A stretch of 6,513 bases of DNA from Deltaproteobacteria bacterium (lineage in GTDB: Bacteria; Desulfobacterota; Syntrophia; Syntrophales; UBA2210), in assembly GCA_016934695.1 (NCBI GenBank), contig JAFGSH010000146.1:1-6513 (forward strand). Reading direction: 5' to 3'. The notes beneath the pieces are model-generated. The model was given only the letters and a program-made list of their open reading frames with translations, was not told the DNA's origin and searched no databases. The translations under genes were made by a program, and so were the position numbers. Each line of letters opens with the position of its first letter. Position 1 is the first letter of the stretch. This document shows positions 1 to 5,748 of the stretch, piece after piece.

Positions 1-86
1 ACATCGTCTGTCCCGACTGCGGGGAGAGAGGCGGCACCCTCCTCTCCGGGAGAGAGTATCACATCAAGGATATGGAGGTGCAGTAA
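1..86 (+). CDS. hypA: HypA C-terminal fragment, hydrogenase nickel metallochaperone (5' end outside window)
   Basis: Only the last 27 codons are present, read from base 3 and ending in TAA at 84-86. They encode a CPDCG knuckle followed by a short tail with SGREYHIKDMEV. In HypA the second CxxC of the structural zinc site is followed by a tail of this form (G-R/E-x-L/Y-x-I-K-x-I/M-E-V). HypA delivers nickel to the large subunit of [NiFe] hydrogenase together with HypB. The identity is strongly supported by the next gene being hypB, whose ATG shares the last A of this stop codon. The first CxxC and the N-terminal nickel-binding Met-His lie outside the window and cannot be checked. Confidence 0.85.
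   Translation, partial: IVCPDCGERGGTLLSGREYHIKDMEVQ
74..78 (+). promoter_or_regulatory. Shine-Dalgarno site of hypB inside the hypA coding end
   Basis: GGAGG sits seven bases before the hypB ATG at 86 and lies within the last codons of hypA. With the TAATG stop/start overlap it fixes the hypB start and suggests that translation of the two genes is coupled. Confidence 0.8.
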
Positions 87-775
87 TGGGGGATGAGATA
101 CGCCTCATCGAGGTGAAGGAGGAGATCCTTGCCGATAATATCAGACTGGCCGACGAGGTCAGGGCGGATCTTCGGGGAAAGAAGACGATGCTCATCAATC
201 TCATGTCCTCACCGGGATCGGGGAAGACGAGCCTTATCCTCCGCACGATCGAAGGGCTGAAGAATGCGGTGCGACTGGGCGTTATCGAGGCGGATATCGA
301 CTCAACGGTCGATGCGGAAAAGGTCGCCGCCGTGGGGGTCCCCGCCATCCAGCTCAGGACGGGAGGGTTCTGTCACCTCGACGCGGCCATGGTCACCCAG
401 GGGATCGAGGCAATGGAAACGGAGGCGCTCGACCTGATCATCATCGAAAACGTGGGCAACCTCGTCTGTCCCGCCGAATTCGACACGGGAGCCCACCGGA
501 ACGTGATGATTCTCAGTGTCCCCGAGGGGGACGACAAGCCCCTCAAATACCCCCTCATGTTCTCCATATGCGACCTCCTCCTGGTCAACAAGATCGATTA
601 TCTCTCCTTGAGTGACTTCGACATGGCCGCCTTGAGGGAGCGGGTGACGGCACTGAATCCCCGGATCACCATCCTGGAGGTATCCTGCACGACCGGAGCG
701 GGGATCGAAGAATGGGTCGACTGGCTGAAGAGTCAGGTGAAGGAATTCGCCGGTACTACCGCTGGAGCACCCTGA
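86..775 (+). CDS. hypB: HypB, hydrogenase maturation GTPase (nickel insertion)
   Basis: This 229-residue cytoplasmic GTPase helps HypA load nickel into [NiFe] hydrogenase precursors. Visible motifs in order: P-loop SSPGSGKTSL (residues 41-50); a switch region IEADIDSTVDAEKV (67-80); GGFCHLDA (93-100), whose Cys96-His97 match the Cys-His metal ligands at the G-domain dimer interface; ENVGNLVCP (121-129), whose Cys128 matches the third interface ligand; and the guanine-specificity motif NKID (168-171). These interface ligands are known from archaeal HypB. The length fits the short HypB form: the N-terminal CxxCGC nickel motif and the His-rich stretch of some homologues are absent. It overlaps hypA by one base and the convergent Fd1 gene by 20 bases. 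The start is fixed by a strong ribosome site. The next hyp gene, if any, is not to its right, because the strand changes. Confidence 0.96.
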   Translation: MGDEIRLIEVKEEILADNIRLADEVRADLRGKKTMLINLMSSPGSGKTSLILRTIEGLKNAVRLGVIEADIDSTVDAEKVAAVGVPAIQLRTGGFCHLDAAMVTQGIEAMETEALDLIIIENVGNLVCPAEFDTGAHRNVMILSVPEGDDKPLKYPLMFSICDLLLVNKIDYLSLSDFDMAALRERVTALNPRITILEVSCTTGAGIEEWVDWLKSQVKEFAGTTAGAP

Positions 776-1838
776 AAAAGGCGTCGAGCTTTCCCTTCTC
801 TTCGGCCATCTTCATCGTCAACTCTTGACCGGTGGCGAAGATCTCCGGGGGCTCTTTCCTCTTTATCAGTTCAATGGCGTCGATGGGACAGGCCGAGACG
901 CACAGACCGCACCCGATACATCTCTCGGGGGTCAAGACCGCCACGTCGTCGATAATCTCGATCGCTTTCATGGGGCAGCGATCATCGGCACAGATGCCGC
1001 AGCCGGTGCACCCGTCGATGTCGATTCGTGCCTCATAGGTGCTGGTGGCGAAGGCGTGGGGGTTGTCCAGTTCGGTCCTGCCGCGCAGGATGGAACAGCA
1101 GCAGGGACAGCAGTTGCAGATCAGGTTCGCCTTGTCCGCGCTGTTGTTGCTGGTATGAACAAGCCCCGCTTCCTCGCAGAGATCGAGGACCCGCATCGCC
1201 TCTTCCTTGCTGATTTCCCGGGAAAACCCCCGTTCCACAAGGAACCGGCCCATGTCGCCGAATGACAGGCAGACCTCCAGAGGAGCATCACATCTGTTGA
1301 GACTGACCCGGCAGGCGCAGTTGGTGAGCGCCCGGTAGTCTGTCTCCTCGATCAGGCGTGCGACCTCTTCGTAGGGATGAACGTGTGTCTCGGAGGCGAG
1401 TGATTTTTCGACGGGGATAACCCGCATTGCGGGAGAGGGGTTGCCGCTGAATGCCTCTCCCAATGCCTCCTGGTGATACTCCTCCCAGAGCATTGCCAGT
1501 TTTTCCTCCATCGGACCGGTCTCACCCCGCATGAAGGGGAACTCAAAAAGCCCCGGTATGGTCGGCAGGAGGCCGTACGAGCGCACCCCTTTTTTATCGC
1601 GCGAGAAGATGACACCCCGTTCGCACATCCCCTCGAGCATATTCCTCACCACATCGACAGGCAGACCCGCAGTCTGAGCTATCGCCTCCGCAGATTTGGG
1701 TTTGAAGCTCATGCGGACTGCCAGAGTTGCTTCTTCGGGGGTATAAAGGGTTTTCAATATCTCGTCAAAGGCATTCGATTTTGGAGCCCCCGACGGGTGT
1801 GCGTCAAGGATCTGTCTGAGTTCTTCATAGACGTTCAT
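756..1838 (-). CDS. Fd1: winged-helix-like, Cys-rich [4Fe-4S] dicluster ferredoxin-type protein
   Basis: A 360-residue soluble iron-sulfur protein; no assigned function recognised. Residues 1-100 look like a winged-helix domain (AEAIAQTAGLP near 50-60, then a recognition-like helix and a GVIF...YGLLP wing). A middle region has NCACR (173-177), C183, EVC (C190), SREISKEEA (206-214) and then ICNCCPCCC (240-248). The C-terminal ferredoxin part has CTGCGICADDRCP (277-289, with four residues before the last Cys) and CIGCGLCVSACP (307-318). There are 20 cysteines and no signal peptide or membrane segment. The frame is open up to 1931, but the start at 1838 is chosen because AGGAG lies seven bases upstream and the N-terminus then aligns with paralogue Fd2. 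It follows the MBL gene by 40 bases, probably in the same transcript. Likely roles are electron carrier or redox sensor; this is inference. Confidence 0.9.
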   Translation of the reverse strand: MNVYEELRQILDAHPSGAPKSNAFDEILKTLYTPEEATLAVRMSFKPKSAEAIAQTAGLPVDVVRNMLEGMCERGVIFSRDKKGVRSYGLLPTIPGLFEFPFMRGETGPMEEKLAMLWEEYHQEALGEAFSGNPSPAMRVIPVEKSLASETHVHPYEEVARLIEETDYRALTNCACRVSLNRCDAPLEVCLSFGDMGRFLVERGFSREISKEEAMRVLDLCEEAGLVHTSNNSADKANLICNCCPCCCSILRGRTELDNPHAFATSTYEARIDIDGCTGCGICADDRCPMKAIEIIDDVAVLTPERCIGCGLCVSACPIDAIELIKRKEPPEIFATGQELTMKMAEEKGKLDAFFRVLQR

Positions 1839-1845
1839 TGCGTGA

Positions 1846-1850
1846 CTCCT
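1846..1850 (-). promoter_or_regulatory. Shine-Dalgarno site deciding the Fd1 start
   Basis: On the minus strand AGGAG stands seven bases before the ATG at 1838-1836, in the 40-base gap after the MBL gene stop. It supports this start over the longer in-frame option at 1931, which would overlap the MBL gene by about 50 bases. Confidence 0.75.
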
Positions 1851-1878
1851 GTAAGGAAGACGTGTCGTGTGTATACCG

Positions 1879-2775
1879 TTATGCCAGGTAGTAGATACTA
1901 TCCTCCTGTCGGATGGTCCCCCGGTGTTCAAGGCGCCGGAGATGCTTGTCCATCATTATCCGTTCGCTCAAGGCCAGCTCCCAGGCCCCGCCGGACAGGC
2001 TGCGTCCCCCGTATATGATCCCCTCCGCAACGATCTCGTCCAGGTTCTTGGGACCTGATGCCAGCAGGACCAGCAACCTTTCCTCTCTGGTGTAGATGAC
2101 ATCAAGATACCGTTGGATGTATATCGGATCACCATCGAGGACACCCTCTCTCCCGTGGGCCACCAGGTATGTGTCCGCATCGATTGCTGCCACCCGCTGG
2201 AGGGATGCGATCGTGTCATCGATGCTGGACCCTTTGTCGCCGTAATAAGGGCCGAACTTCACCAGATCCAGATCCGCCAGATAGAGAACCCTTTCCTCGG
2301 GGAAATGAAAGGCGAGATGGCCCGGACTGTGACCGGGGGTATGGAGGACCCGAACTCGGGTCTGACCGAAGATGAGAATATCCTCATCTTCCAACAGTCG
2401 GTCTGGTTCCCGGGGTTGGTACTGAACAACCTCGGTAAAAAATGTGTCCCACGCTGCTTTTGTTTTTTCATCGACATCCCCGGATTCATAGAACTGATCG
2501 TAGAAGGCGTCGATATTCCTGAACCCGGCTGCTTCGAGTCTGGGGACCCAGAGATCGGCGTCCGGAAAACGGGAATTGAGGAGAAAATGATCCTCGTGAC
2601 AATGGCTGTTGATAAGTACCTGGATCGGACGCTGCCGGTGAATTGTCAGGAGTTTTCCCTCGTCACTCGCCGGGTCGATAACGGCACGGATCTCATCGTC
2701 GATAAAAACGGAATGACAGGTGGGATACTTCCCCCCCCGGATGAACCGGATCTTGCCTACCTCAAAATCAAACAT
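1879..2775 (-). CDS. MBL-fold metallo-hydrolase with C-terminal winged-helix-like domain
   Basis: A 298-residue cytoplasmic hydrolase of the metallo-beta-lactamase superfamily; substrate unknown. Residues are counted from the ATG at 2775. The metal-binding set is visible: SHCHEDH (H58, H60, D62, H63), HTPGHSPGH (H149), YLADLDLVKFGPYYGD (D168 bridging, D170 nearby) and AHGRE (H207). After the MBL core, residues 228-298 (REERLLVLL..., then IMMDKHLRRLEHRGTI and a Y-Y-L end) look like the winged-helix tail found in LACTB2-like and other thioester- or nuclease-type MBL proteins. In-frame alternative starts are ATG 2787 and GTG 2793. ATG 2775 is preferred because GGGG lies six bases upstream and the first conserved strand begins just after it, but the choice is uncertain. 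A sigma70-like promoter lies upstream and Fd1 follows 40 bases downstream. A thioesterase or glyoxalase-like role in CoA metabolism is possible but unproven. Confidence 0.9.
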   Translation of the reverse strand: MFDFEVGKIRFIRGGKYPTCHSVFIDDEIRAVIDPASDEGKLLTIHRQRPIQVLINSHCHEDHFLLNSRFPDADLWVPRLEAAGFRNIDAFYDQFYESGDVDEKTKAAWDTFFTEVVQYQPREPDRLLEDEDILIFGQTRVRVLHTPGHSPGHLAFHFPEERVLYLADLDLVKFGPYYGDKGSSIDDTIASLQRVAAIDADTYLVAHGREGVLDGDPIYIQRYLDVIYTREERLLVLLASGPKNLDEIVAEGIIYGGRSLSGGAWELALSERIMMDKHLRRLEHRGTIRQEDSIYYLA

Positions 2776-2873
2776 CGCATACCCCATTTTCACGGATAGA
2801 ATGTAGTGTATGAAGGGCTGTCATCTTCCCCGCATTGATGATTCACCACGACGGTCTTTACCTTTGAAAATAA

Positions 2874-2902
2874 GATATAAGATGGACGCCGTTGTCTGTC
2901 AA
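2874..2902 (-). promoter_or_regulatory. Putative sigma70-type promoter for the MBL-Fd1 pair
   Basis: Read on the minus strand, a perfect TTGACA (2902-2897) is followed by a 17-base spacer and TATATC (2879-2874, four of six to TATAAT). The segment after it is AT-rich. It lies in the 142-base gap between Fd2 and the MBL gene and would give a leader of roughly 90 bases before ATG 2775. This makes MBL-Fd1 a transcription unit that can be read separately from ligase-Fd2. It is a sequence match only; no start site is known. Confidence 0.5.
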
Positions 2903-2905
2903 CGG
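2889..2905. repeat. Perfect inverted repeat over the -35 box (candidate operator)
   Basis: CCGTTG-TCTGT-CAACGG is a perfect 6-base inverted repeat with a 5-base centre. It covers the entire TTGACA box of the putative MBL promoter, a position suited to a repressor or other dimeric regulator. No T run follows on either strand, so an intrinsic terminator is less likely. Confidence 0.4.
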
Positions 2906-2913
2906 AATAATGA

Positions 2914-2930
2914 CCGCACATGAAGTGTGG
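2914..2930 (-). terminator. Weak hairpin just after the Fd2 stop (possible terminator)
   Basis: On the minus strand CCACAC-TTCAT-GTGCGG begins five bases after the Fd2 stop codon and is followed by TCATTATT. The arms have one mismatch (A opposite C) and the T tract is interrupted, so this would be at best a leaky terminator between Fd2 and the MBL gene. Confidence 0.2.
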
Positions 2931-2935
2931 AAACG

Positions 2936-4021
2936 CTACTTGAATTCGGAGAAGTCGATCCCTCGCATCCGGCCCCGTTCCTCGAACCAGTCATCCTCCG
3001 TGAAGGGGGGCGTCACAATTTCGTCCGGGGTCCGGTGGACCAGTTGGATGGCATCGACGGGGCAGGTGCTGATGCACAGGCCGCAGCCGATACACCGCTC
3101 CGGCACAACCCGGCAGGTTTCATTCTCCTCGACGATAGCGTCCACCTGGCACCGTTCGTCCGCACACAGACCGCAGGCGGTGCACGCATCGCCATCGATC
3201 CGGGCGTAATAATGGGAATTGATGACTCGTGAGGCCGGGATCCCCAGTTCGGTGATGGAGCGCAGGACGCCACAGCAGCATTTGCAGCAGTTACAGATAT
3301 AGATCTGGCCGACCTGCACGTTCATCGTGAGGTGAACAAGGGCCGCCTCTTCGGCCTTTTTCAATAGGTCGTATGCCTCTTCCTTTGAGATGACACGGCC
3401 GGTGGGGGAATCGTCGAACACGCCGGGGACGGGGGCGATGGCGAGGCAGACCTCCACGGGCCTGTCGCAGTGATGCCCCAGAAGCCCCCGCTCCTTCTTG
3501 CAGATGCATTCGCTGACGCGGAACGACTGGTTGGCGTCGATGATCGCCGAGACTGTCTCATAGGGGAGGGCTTCCTGATGGGCGGGGATGGTCTCTTCCA
3601 CGGCGAGCGTCTGCATGAGCTGCGGCTTCTGCGAGGCGAACTGCCGGGAGTAGGCGGGGTGGTATGCCTCGCTCAGTTCGGCGAGTTCCCGGTCGAGGCG
3701 ACTGAGCTGGAATTCATAGATCCCGAAGACCCAGGGGAGCATCCGGAAGAACCGGATGCCTCCCAGGTCGAGCATGAAGACCTGCCCCTTCTCCGCCATG
3801 GCGGCCAGCAAATCATCCAGTCCTTCGAGCGGAATGGCTGTCCGCTCGGCGATCTGCGCGGCTGTTTCGAAGGTCAGGCGAAGCCGACAGAAAAGCTCGG
3901 CCTCTTCAGGGGTAAAGATCTTTTTCAGGATCCGGATCTCGACGCCACTCTCCGTTGCCGGAAATCCGTTGGGGAGGGTGTCGAGGACCTCCGCAAGTCT
4001 CTGGTAAACTTTGTCGAGCAT
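2936..4021 (-). CDS. Fd2: winged-helix-like, Cys-rich [4Fe-4S] dicluster ferredoxin-type protein, paralogue of Fd1
   Basis: A 361-residue soluble iron-sulfur protein with the same architecture as Fd1. Residues 1-100 are winged-helix-like (TPEEAELFCRLRL at 37-49, AAQIAERTAIP at 54-64, then EKGQVF and a RFFRMLP wing). Next come ECICK (171-175), C185, EVC (C192), GRVISKEEA (208-216), EEAALVH (224-230) and ICNCCKCCC (242-250). Two ferredoxin motifs follow: CTACGLCADERCQ (280-292; Gln replaces the usual Pro) and CIGCGLCISTCP (310-321). Like Fd1 it has 20 cysteines. The start ATG lies eight bases after the ligase stop, so the two are almost certainly co-transcribed and perhaps translationally coupled; the ribosome site (AGG in TAGGTCC) is weak. 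An electron-carrier or redox-sensing role tied to acyl-CoA metabolism is inferred from the neighbour only. No specific named family is recognised with confidence. Confidence 0.92.
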   Translation of the reverse strand: MLDKVYQRLAEVLDTLPNGFPATESGVEIRILKKIFTPEEAELFCRLRLTFETAAQIAERTAIPLEGLDDLLAAMAEKGQVFMLDLGGIRFFRMLPWVFGIYEFQLSRLDRELAELSEAYHPAYSRQFASQKPQLMQTLAVEETIPAHQEALPYETVSAIIDANQSFRVSECICKKERGLLGHHCDRPVEVCLAIAPVPGVFDDSPTGRVISKEEAYDLLKKAEEAALVHLTMNVQVGQIYICNCCKCCCGVLRSITELGIPASRVINSHYYARIDGDACTACGLCADERCQVDAIVEENETCRVVPERCIGCGLCISTCPVDAIQLVHRTPDEIVTPPFTEDDWFEERGRMRGIDFSEFK

Positions 4022-4029
4022 CCCCGGAC

Positions 4030-5634
4030 CTACCCCAGTTTCCTGAGCTCCCTGCGCAGTGTCTTTCCGAGGGCGCTCTTGGGAAGTTCGTCCATGAACT
4101 GGATCTCCTTCGGTCTCTTGTAGGTGGGGAGGTGCTCCTTGCAGAAGCCCATGATGTCCTCCTCGCAGACCGAACCGGGGTTCTTCAGGGTGACAAACGC
4201 CTTGACCACCTCGCCGTACACCGGATCGGGGATACCGACCACCCCCGCCTCCAGGACCTCCGGGTGCATATGGAGGATGTTTTCTATCTCCTTCGGGTAG
4301 ATGTTCTCTCCTCCCCGGATGATCAGGTCCTTTTTCCGATCCGTGATGTAGAGATAATCGTCTTCGTCCATGTACCCCACATCGCCGGTATGGAGCCAGC
4401 CGTCCCGTATCGCCTCGGCCGTTTCCCTCGGCTTGTTCCAGTACCCCTTCATGACGCCGGGACCTTTGATGACGATCTCTCCGGTCTCCCCCCGGGGCAC
4501 TTCCCGGTCATCTTCGTCGAATATCCTGATCGTGTTGCACTTCTGGTAACACTTGCCGATGGAGCCGTACTTGGGGGGGCGTCTTCCGGCCACGTTGCCG
4601 CAGTTGACCGTCGTCGCCTCGCTGAGGCCGTACCCCTCCCAGATATCGATCCCGTAACGCTCCTTCCACTGGCGGGCCACTTCGAGCGGCATGGGGGCCG
4701 AACCACAGATACAGGTCTGGAGGGAACTCAGATCGTATTGATCGGCGGCCGGGTGGTTCAGGAGCTGGATGTACATGGTCGGCACGCCGCGGAAATCCGT
4801 CACCCGGTACTGCTCGATGCAGCGCATCGCCTCCTCGGCGTCCCACCGGCCGATGACCACGAGTTTCCCCCCCGTCAGGAACTCGAGGCTCAGGGCGAAC
4901 ACCCCGTAGCCGTGAAAGAGGGGGAGGGTGATAAGGGAGACTCGATCCCGGCTGACACCGTACACTGCCATCTCCCGGTCCTCGATCTTCCCCCGCCGCG
5001 CGTCCTCCTCCAGGACCTTTCCCCGTGCCGTGATTCCCCATGAATCGAGGAGGACCTGGTCGTAGTATCCCGTCACATGGGTATACCAGTTGTAGTGCGT
5101 CAGCATCACCCCTTTGGGGTTCCCCGTGGTGCCGGCGGTGTAGATCATGACGGCCGTATCGTCATTGTCCGTGTCCTCCGGAGCCAGCTCGTCCGATTTT
5201 CCCTCCAGGATAGCGTCGAAGGAGAGGGCGTCTTCCGGTGTCTCATCCCCGGTCAGGATGATGTGCTGCAACGCTTCCGCCCCCGCGCGTGCCTGTCGGA
5301 TGGTGTCGATGTAGTCGGCGGTGCTGATCAGGGCGACCAGACCTGCGTCCTGGTATAGATAGGCCAGATCATTGATGCGAAGTGACGGGTTAATGGGGAC
5401 CATGATCGCCCCGATCTTGAAGGTGGCAAAGAATGCCTGCAACAACTGCGGGCAGTTGAGCATCTGAACACCGACCCGGTCTCCCTTGCCGACCCCCAGA
5501 TCCTTCAGGGCATTCCCCAGCCTGTTGGCGATCCGGTTCATCTCTACGTTTGTGTACCACTGCCCCCCAAACCAGACAAAGTCATATTCACCGAACCTGG
5601 TGATGTTGTCGTCAGCCAGTCTCCCGATATTCAT
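4030..5634 (-). CDS. AMP-forming acyl-CoA synthetase / acid-CoA ligase
   Basis: A 534-residue member of the ANL adenylate-forming superfamily that should activate a carboxylic acid with ATP to an acyl-AMP and then an acyl-CoA thioester in the cytoplasm. Core motifs are intact: YTAGTTGNPKG (165-175, ATP P-loop); LPLFH (237-241); YGLSEAT (335-341); LHTGD (414-418, ATP ribose Asp); DRKKDLIIRGGENIYP (about 432-447, hinge region); and PKSALGKTLRREL near the end, with catalytic Lys524. The length is normal for medium- or long-chain and aryl-acid ligases. Between the P-loop and LPLFH there is an extra charged stretch (about 200-228, with LEEDARRGKIEDRE) longer than in typical family members. Substrate cannot be told; the upstream TRAP permease suggests an imported organic acid. 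AAAGGA nine bases before the ATG supports the start. Fd2 follows after eight bases. Confidence 0.96.
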   Translation of the reverse strand: MNIGRLADDNITRFGEYDFVWFGGQWYTNVEMNRIANRLGNALKDLGVGKGDRVGVQMLNCPQLLQAFFATFKIGAIMVPINPSLRINDLAYLYQDAGLVALISTADYIDTIRQARAGAEALQHIILTGDETPEDALSFDAILEGKSDELAPEDTDNDDTAVMIYTAGTTGNPKGVMLTHYNWYTHVTGYYDQVLLDSWGITARGKVLEEDARRGKIEDREMAVYGVSRDRVSLITLPLFHGYGVFALSLEFLTGGKLVVIGRWDAEEAMRCIEQYRVTDFRGVPTMYIQLLNHPAADQYDLSSLQTCICGSAPMPLEVARQWKERYGIDIWEGYGLSEATTVNCGNVAGRRPPKYGSIGKCYQKCNTIRIFDEDDREVPRGETGEIVIKGPGVMKGYWNKPRETAEAIRDGWLHTGDVGYMDEDDYLYITDRKKDLIIRGGENIYPKEIENILHMHPEVLEAGVVGIPDPVYGEVVKAFVTLKNPGSVCEEDIMGFCKEHLPTYKRPKEIQFMDELPKSALGKTLRRELRKLG

Positions 5635-5748
5635 TGCCGCAAATCCTTTCTTACCTTTTTATATTATGCATGCGTCCCGCGAAACTGCGGTTCACGGTGT
5701 ATATTCTTTCGTTGTTTTCACACCTCCGATACGATTGTTTACCATGGT
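5635..5748 (-). other. 114-base gap between TRAP permease and acyl-CoA synthetase
   Basis: This AT-richer gap holds the ligase ribosome site. A CATAAT hexamer (5668-5663, minus strand) resembles a -10 box, but no fitting -35 is seen at 16-18 bases, so a separate ligase promoter is possible but not supported. There is no convincing terminator after dctM, only a 4-base-stem hairpin (CCGC-GAAACT-GCGG, 5678-5691). Read-through from the transporter genes into ligase-Fd2 is therefore plausible. Confidence 0.3.
5644..5649 (-). promoter_or_regulatory. Shine-Dalgarno site of the acyl-CoA synthetase
   Basis: AAAGGA on the minus strand lies nine bases before the ATG at 5634-5632. It is the only good ribosome-site match near this start. 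Confidence 0.6.

Noticed and set aside
1839..1931. 31-codon N-terminal extension of Fd1 to an ATG at 1931
   Set aside because: It would overlap the MBL coding end by about 50 bases, lacks similarity to the Fd2 N-terminus, and is upstream of the strong AGGAG that serves ATG 1838.
2113..2799. Plus-strand open frame of 228 codons opposite the MBL gene
   Set aside because: It is a shadow of the well-supported MBL hydrolase; no motif and no good ribosome site was seen.
756..4021. CRISPR array, insertion sequence or tandem repeat explanation for the similarity of the two Fd regions
   Set aside because: The similarity is at protein level in two full-length genes. No direct DNA repeats, terminal inverted repeats or transposase were seen around them.
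3470..4123. Plus-strand open frame of 217 codons opposite Fd2
   Set aside because: It spans the ligase-Fd2 junction in antisense, and its product shows no domain signature.
3955..5043. Long plus-strand open frame of 362 codons opposite the acyl-CoA synthetase
   Set aside because: It lies antisense to a gene with all ANL motifs intact, its product has no recognisable motif, and long antisense frames are expected from the GC-rich third positions of the real gene.
5678..5691. CCGC-GAAACT-GCGG hairpin between dctM and the ligase as a terminator
   Set aside because: The stem has only four pairs and there is no T run after it on either strand.
5692..5745. Tiny minus-strand frame (17 codons, ATG 5745 to TGA 5694-5692) after dctM, preceded by a G-rich stretch
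   Set aside because: It is too short, and the G run that could act as a ribosome site is part of the dctM end. A GGAGGTG inside it has no start codon at proper spacing. It could be a remnant leader, but nothing supports translation.
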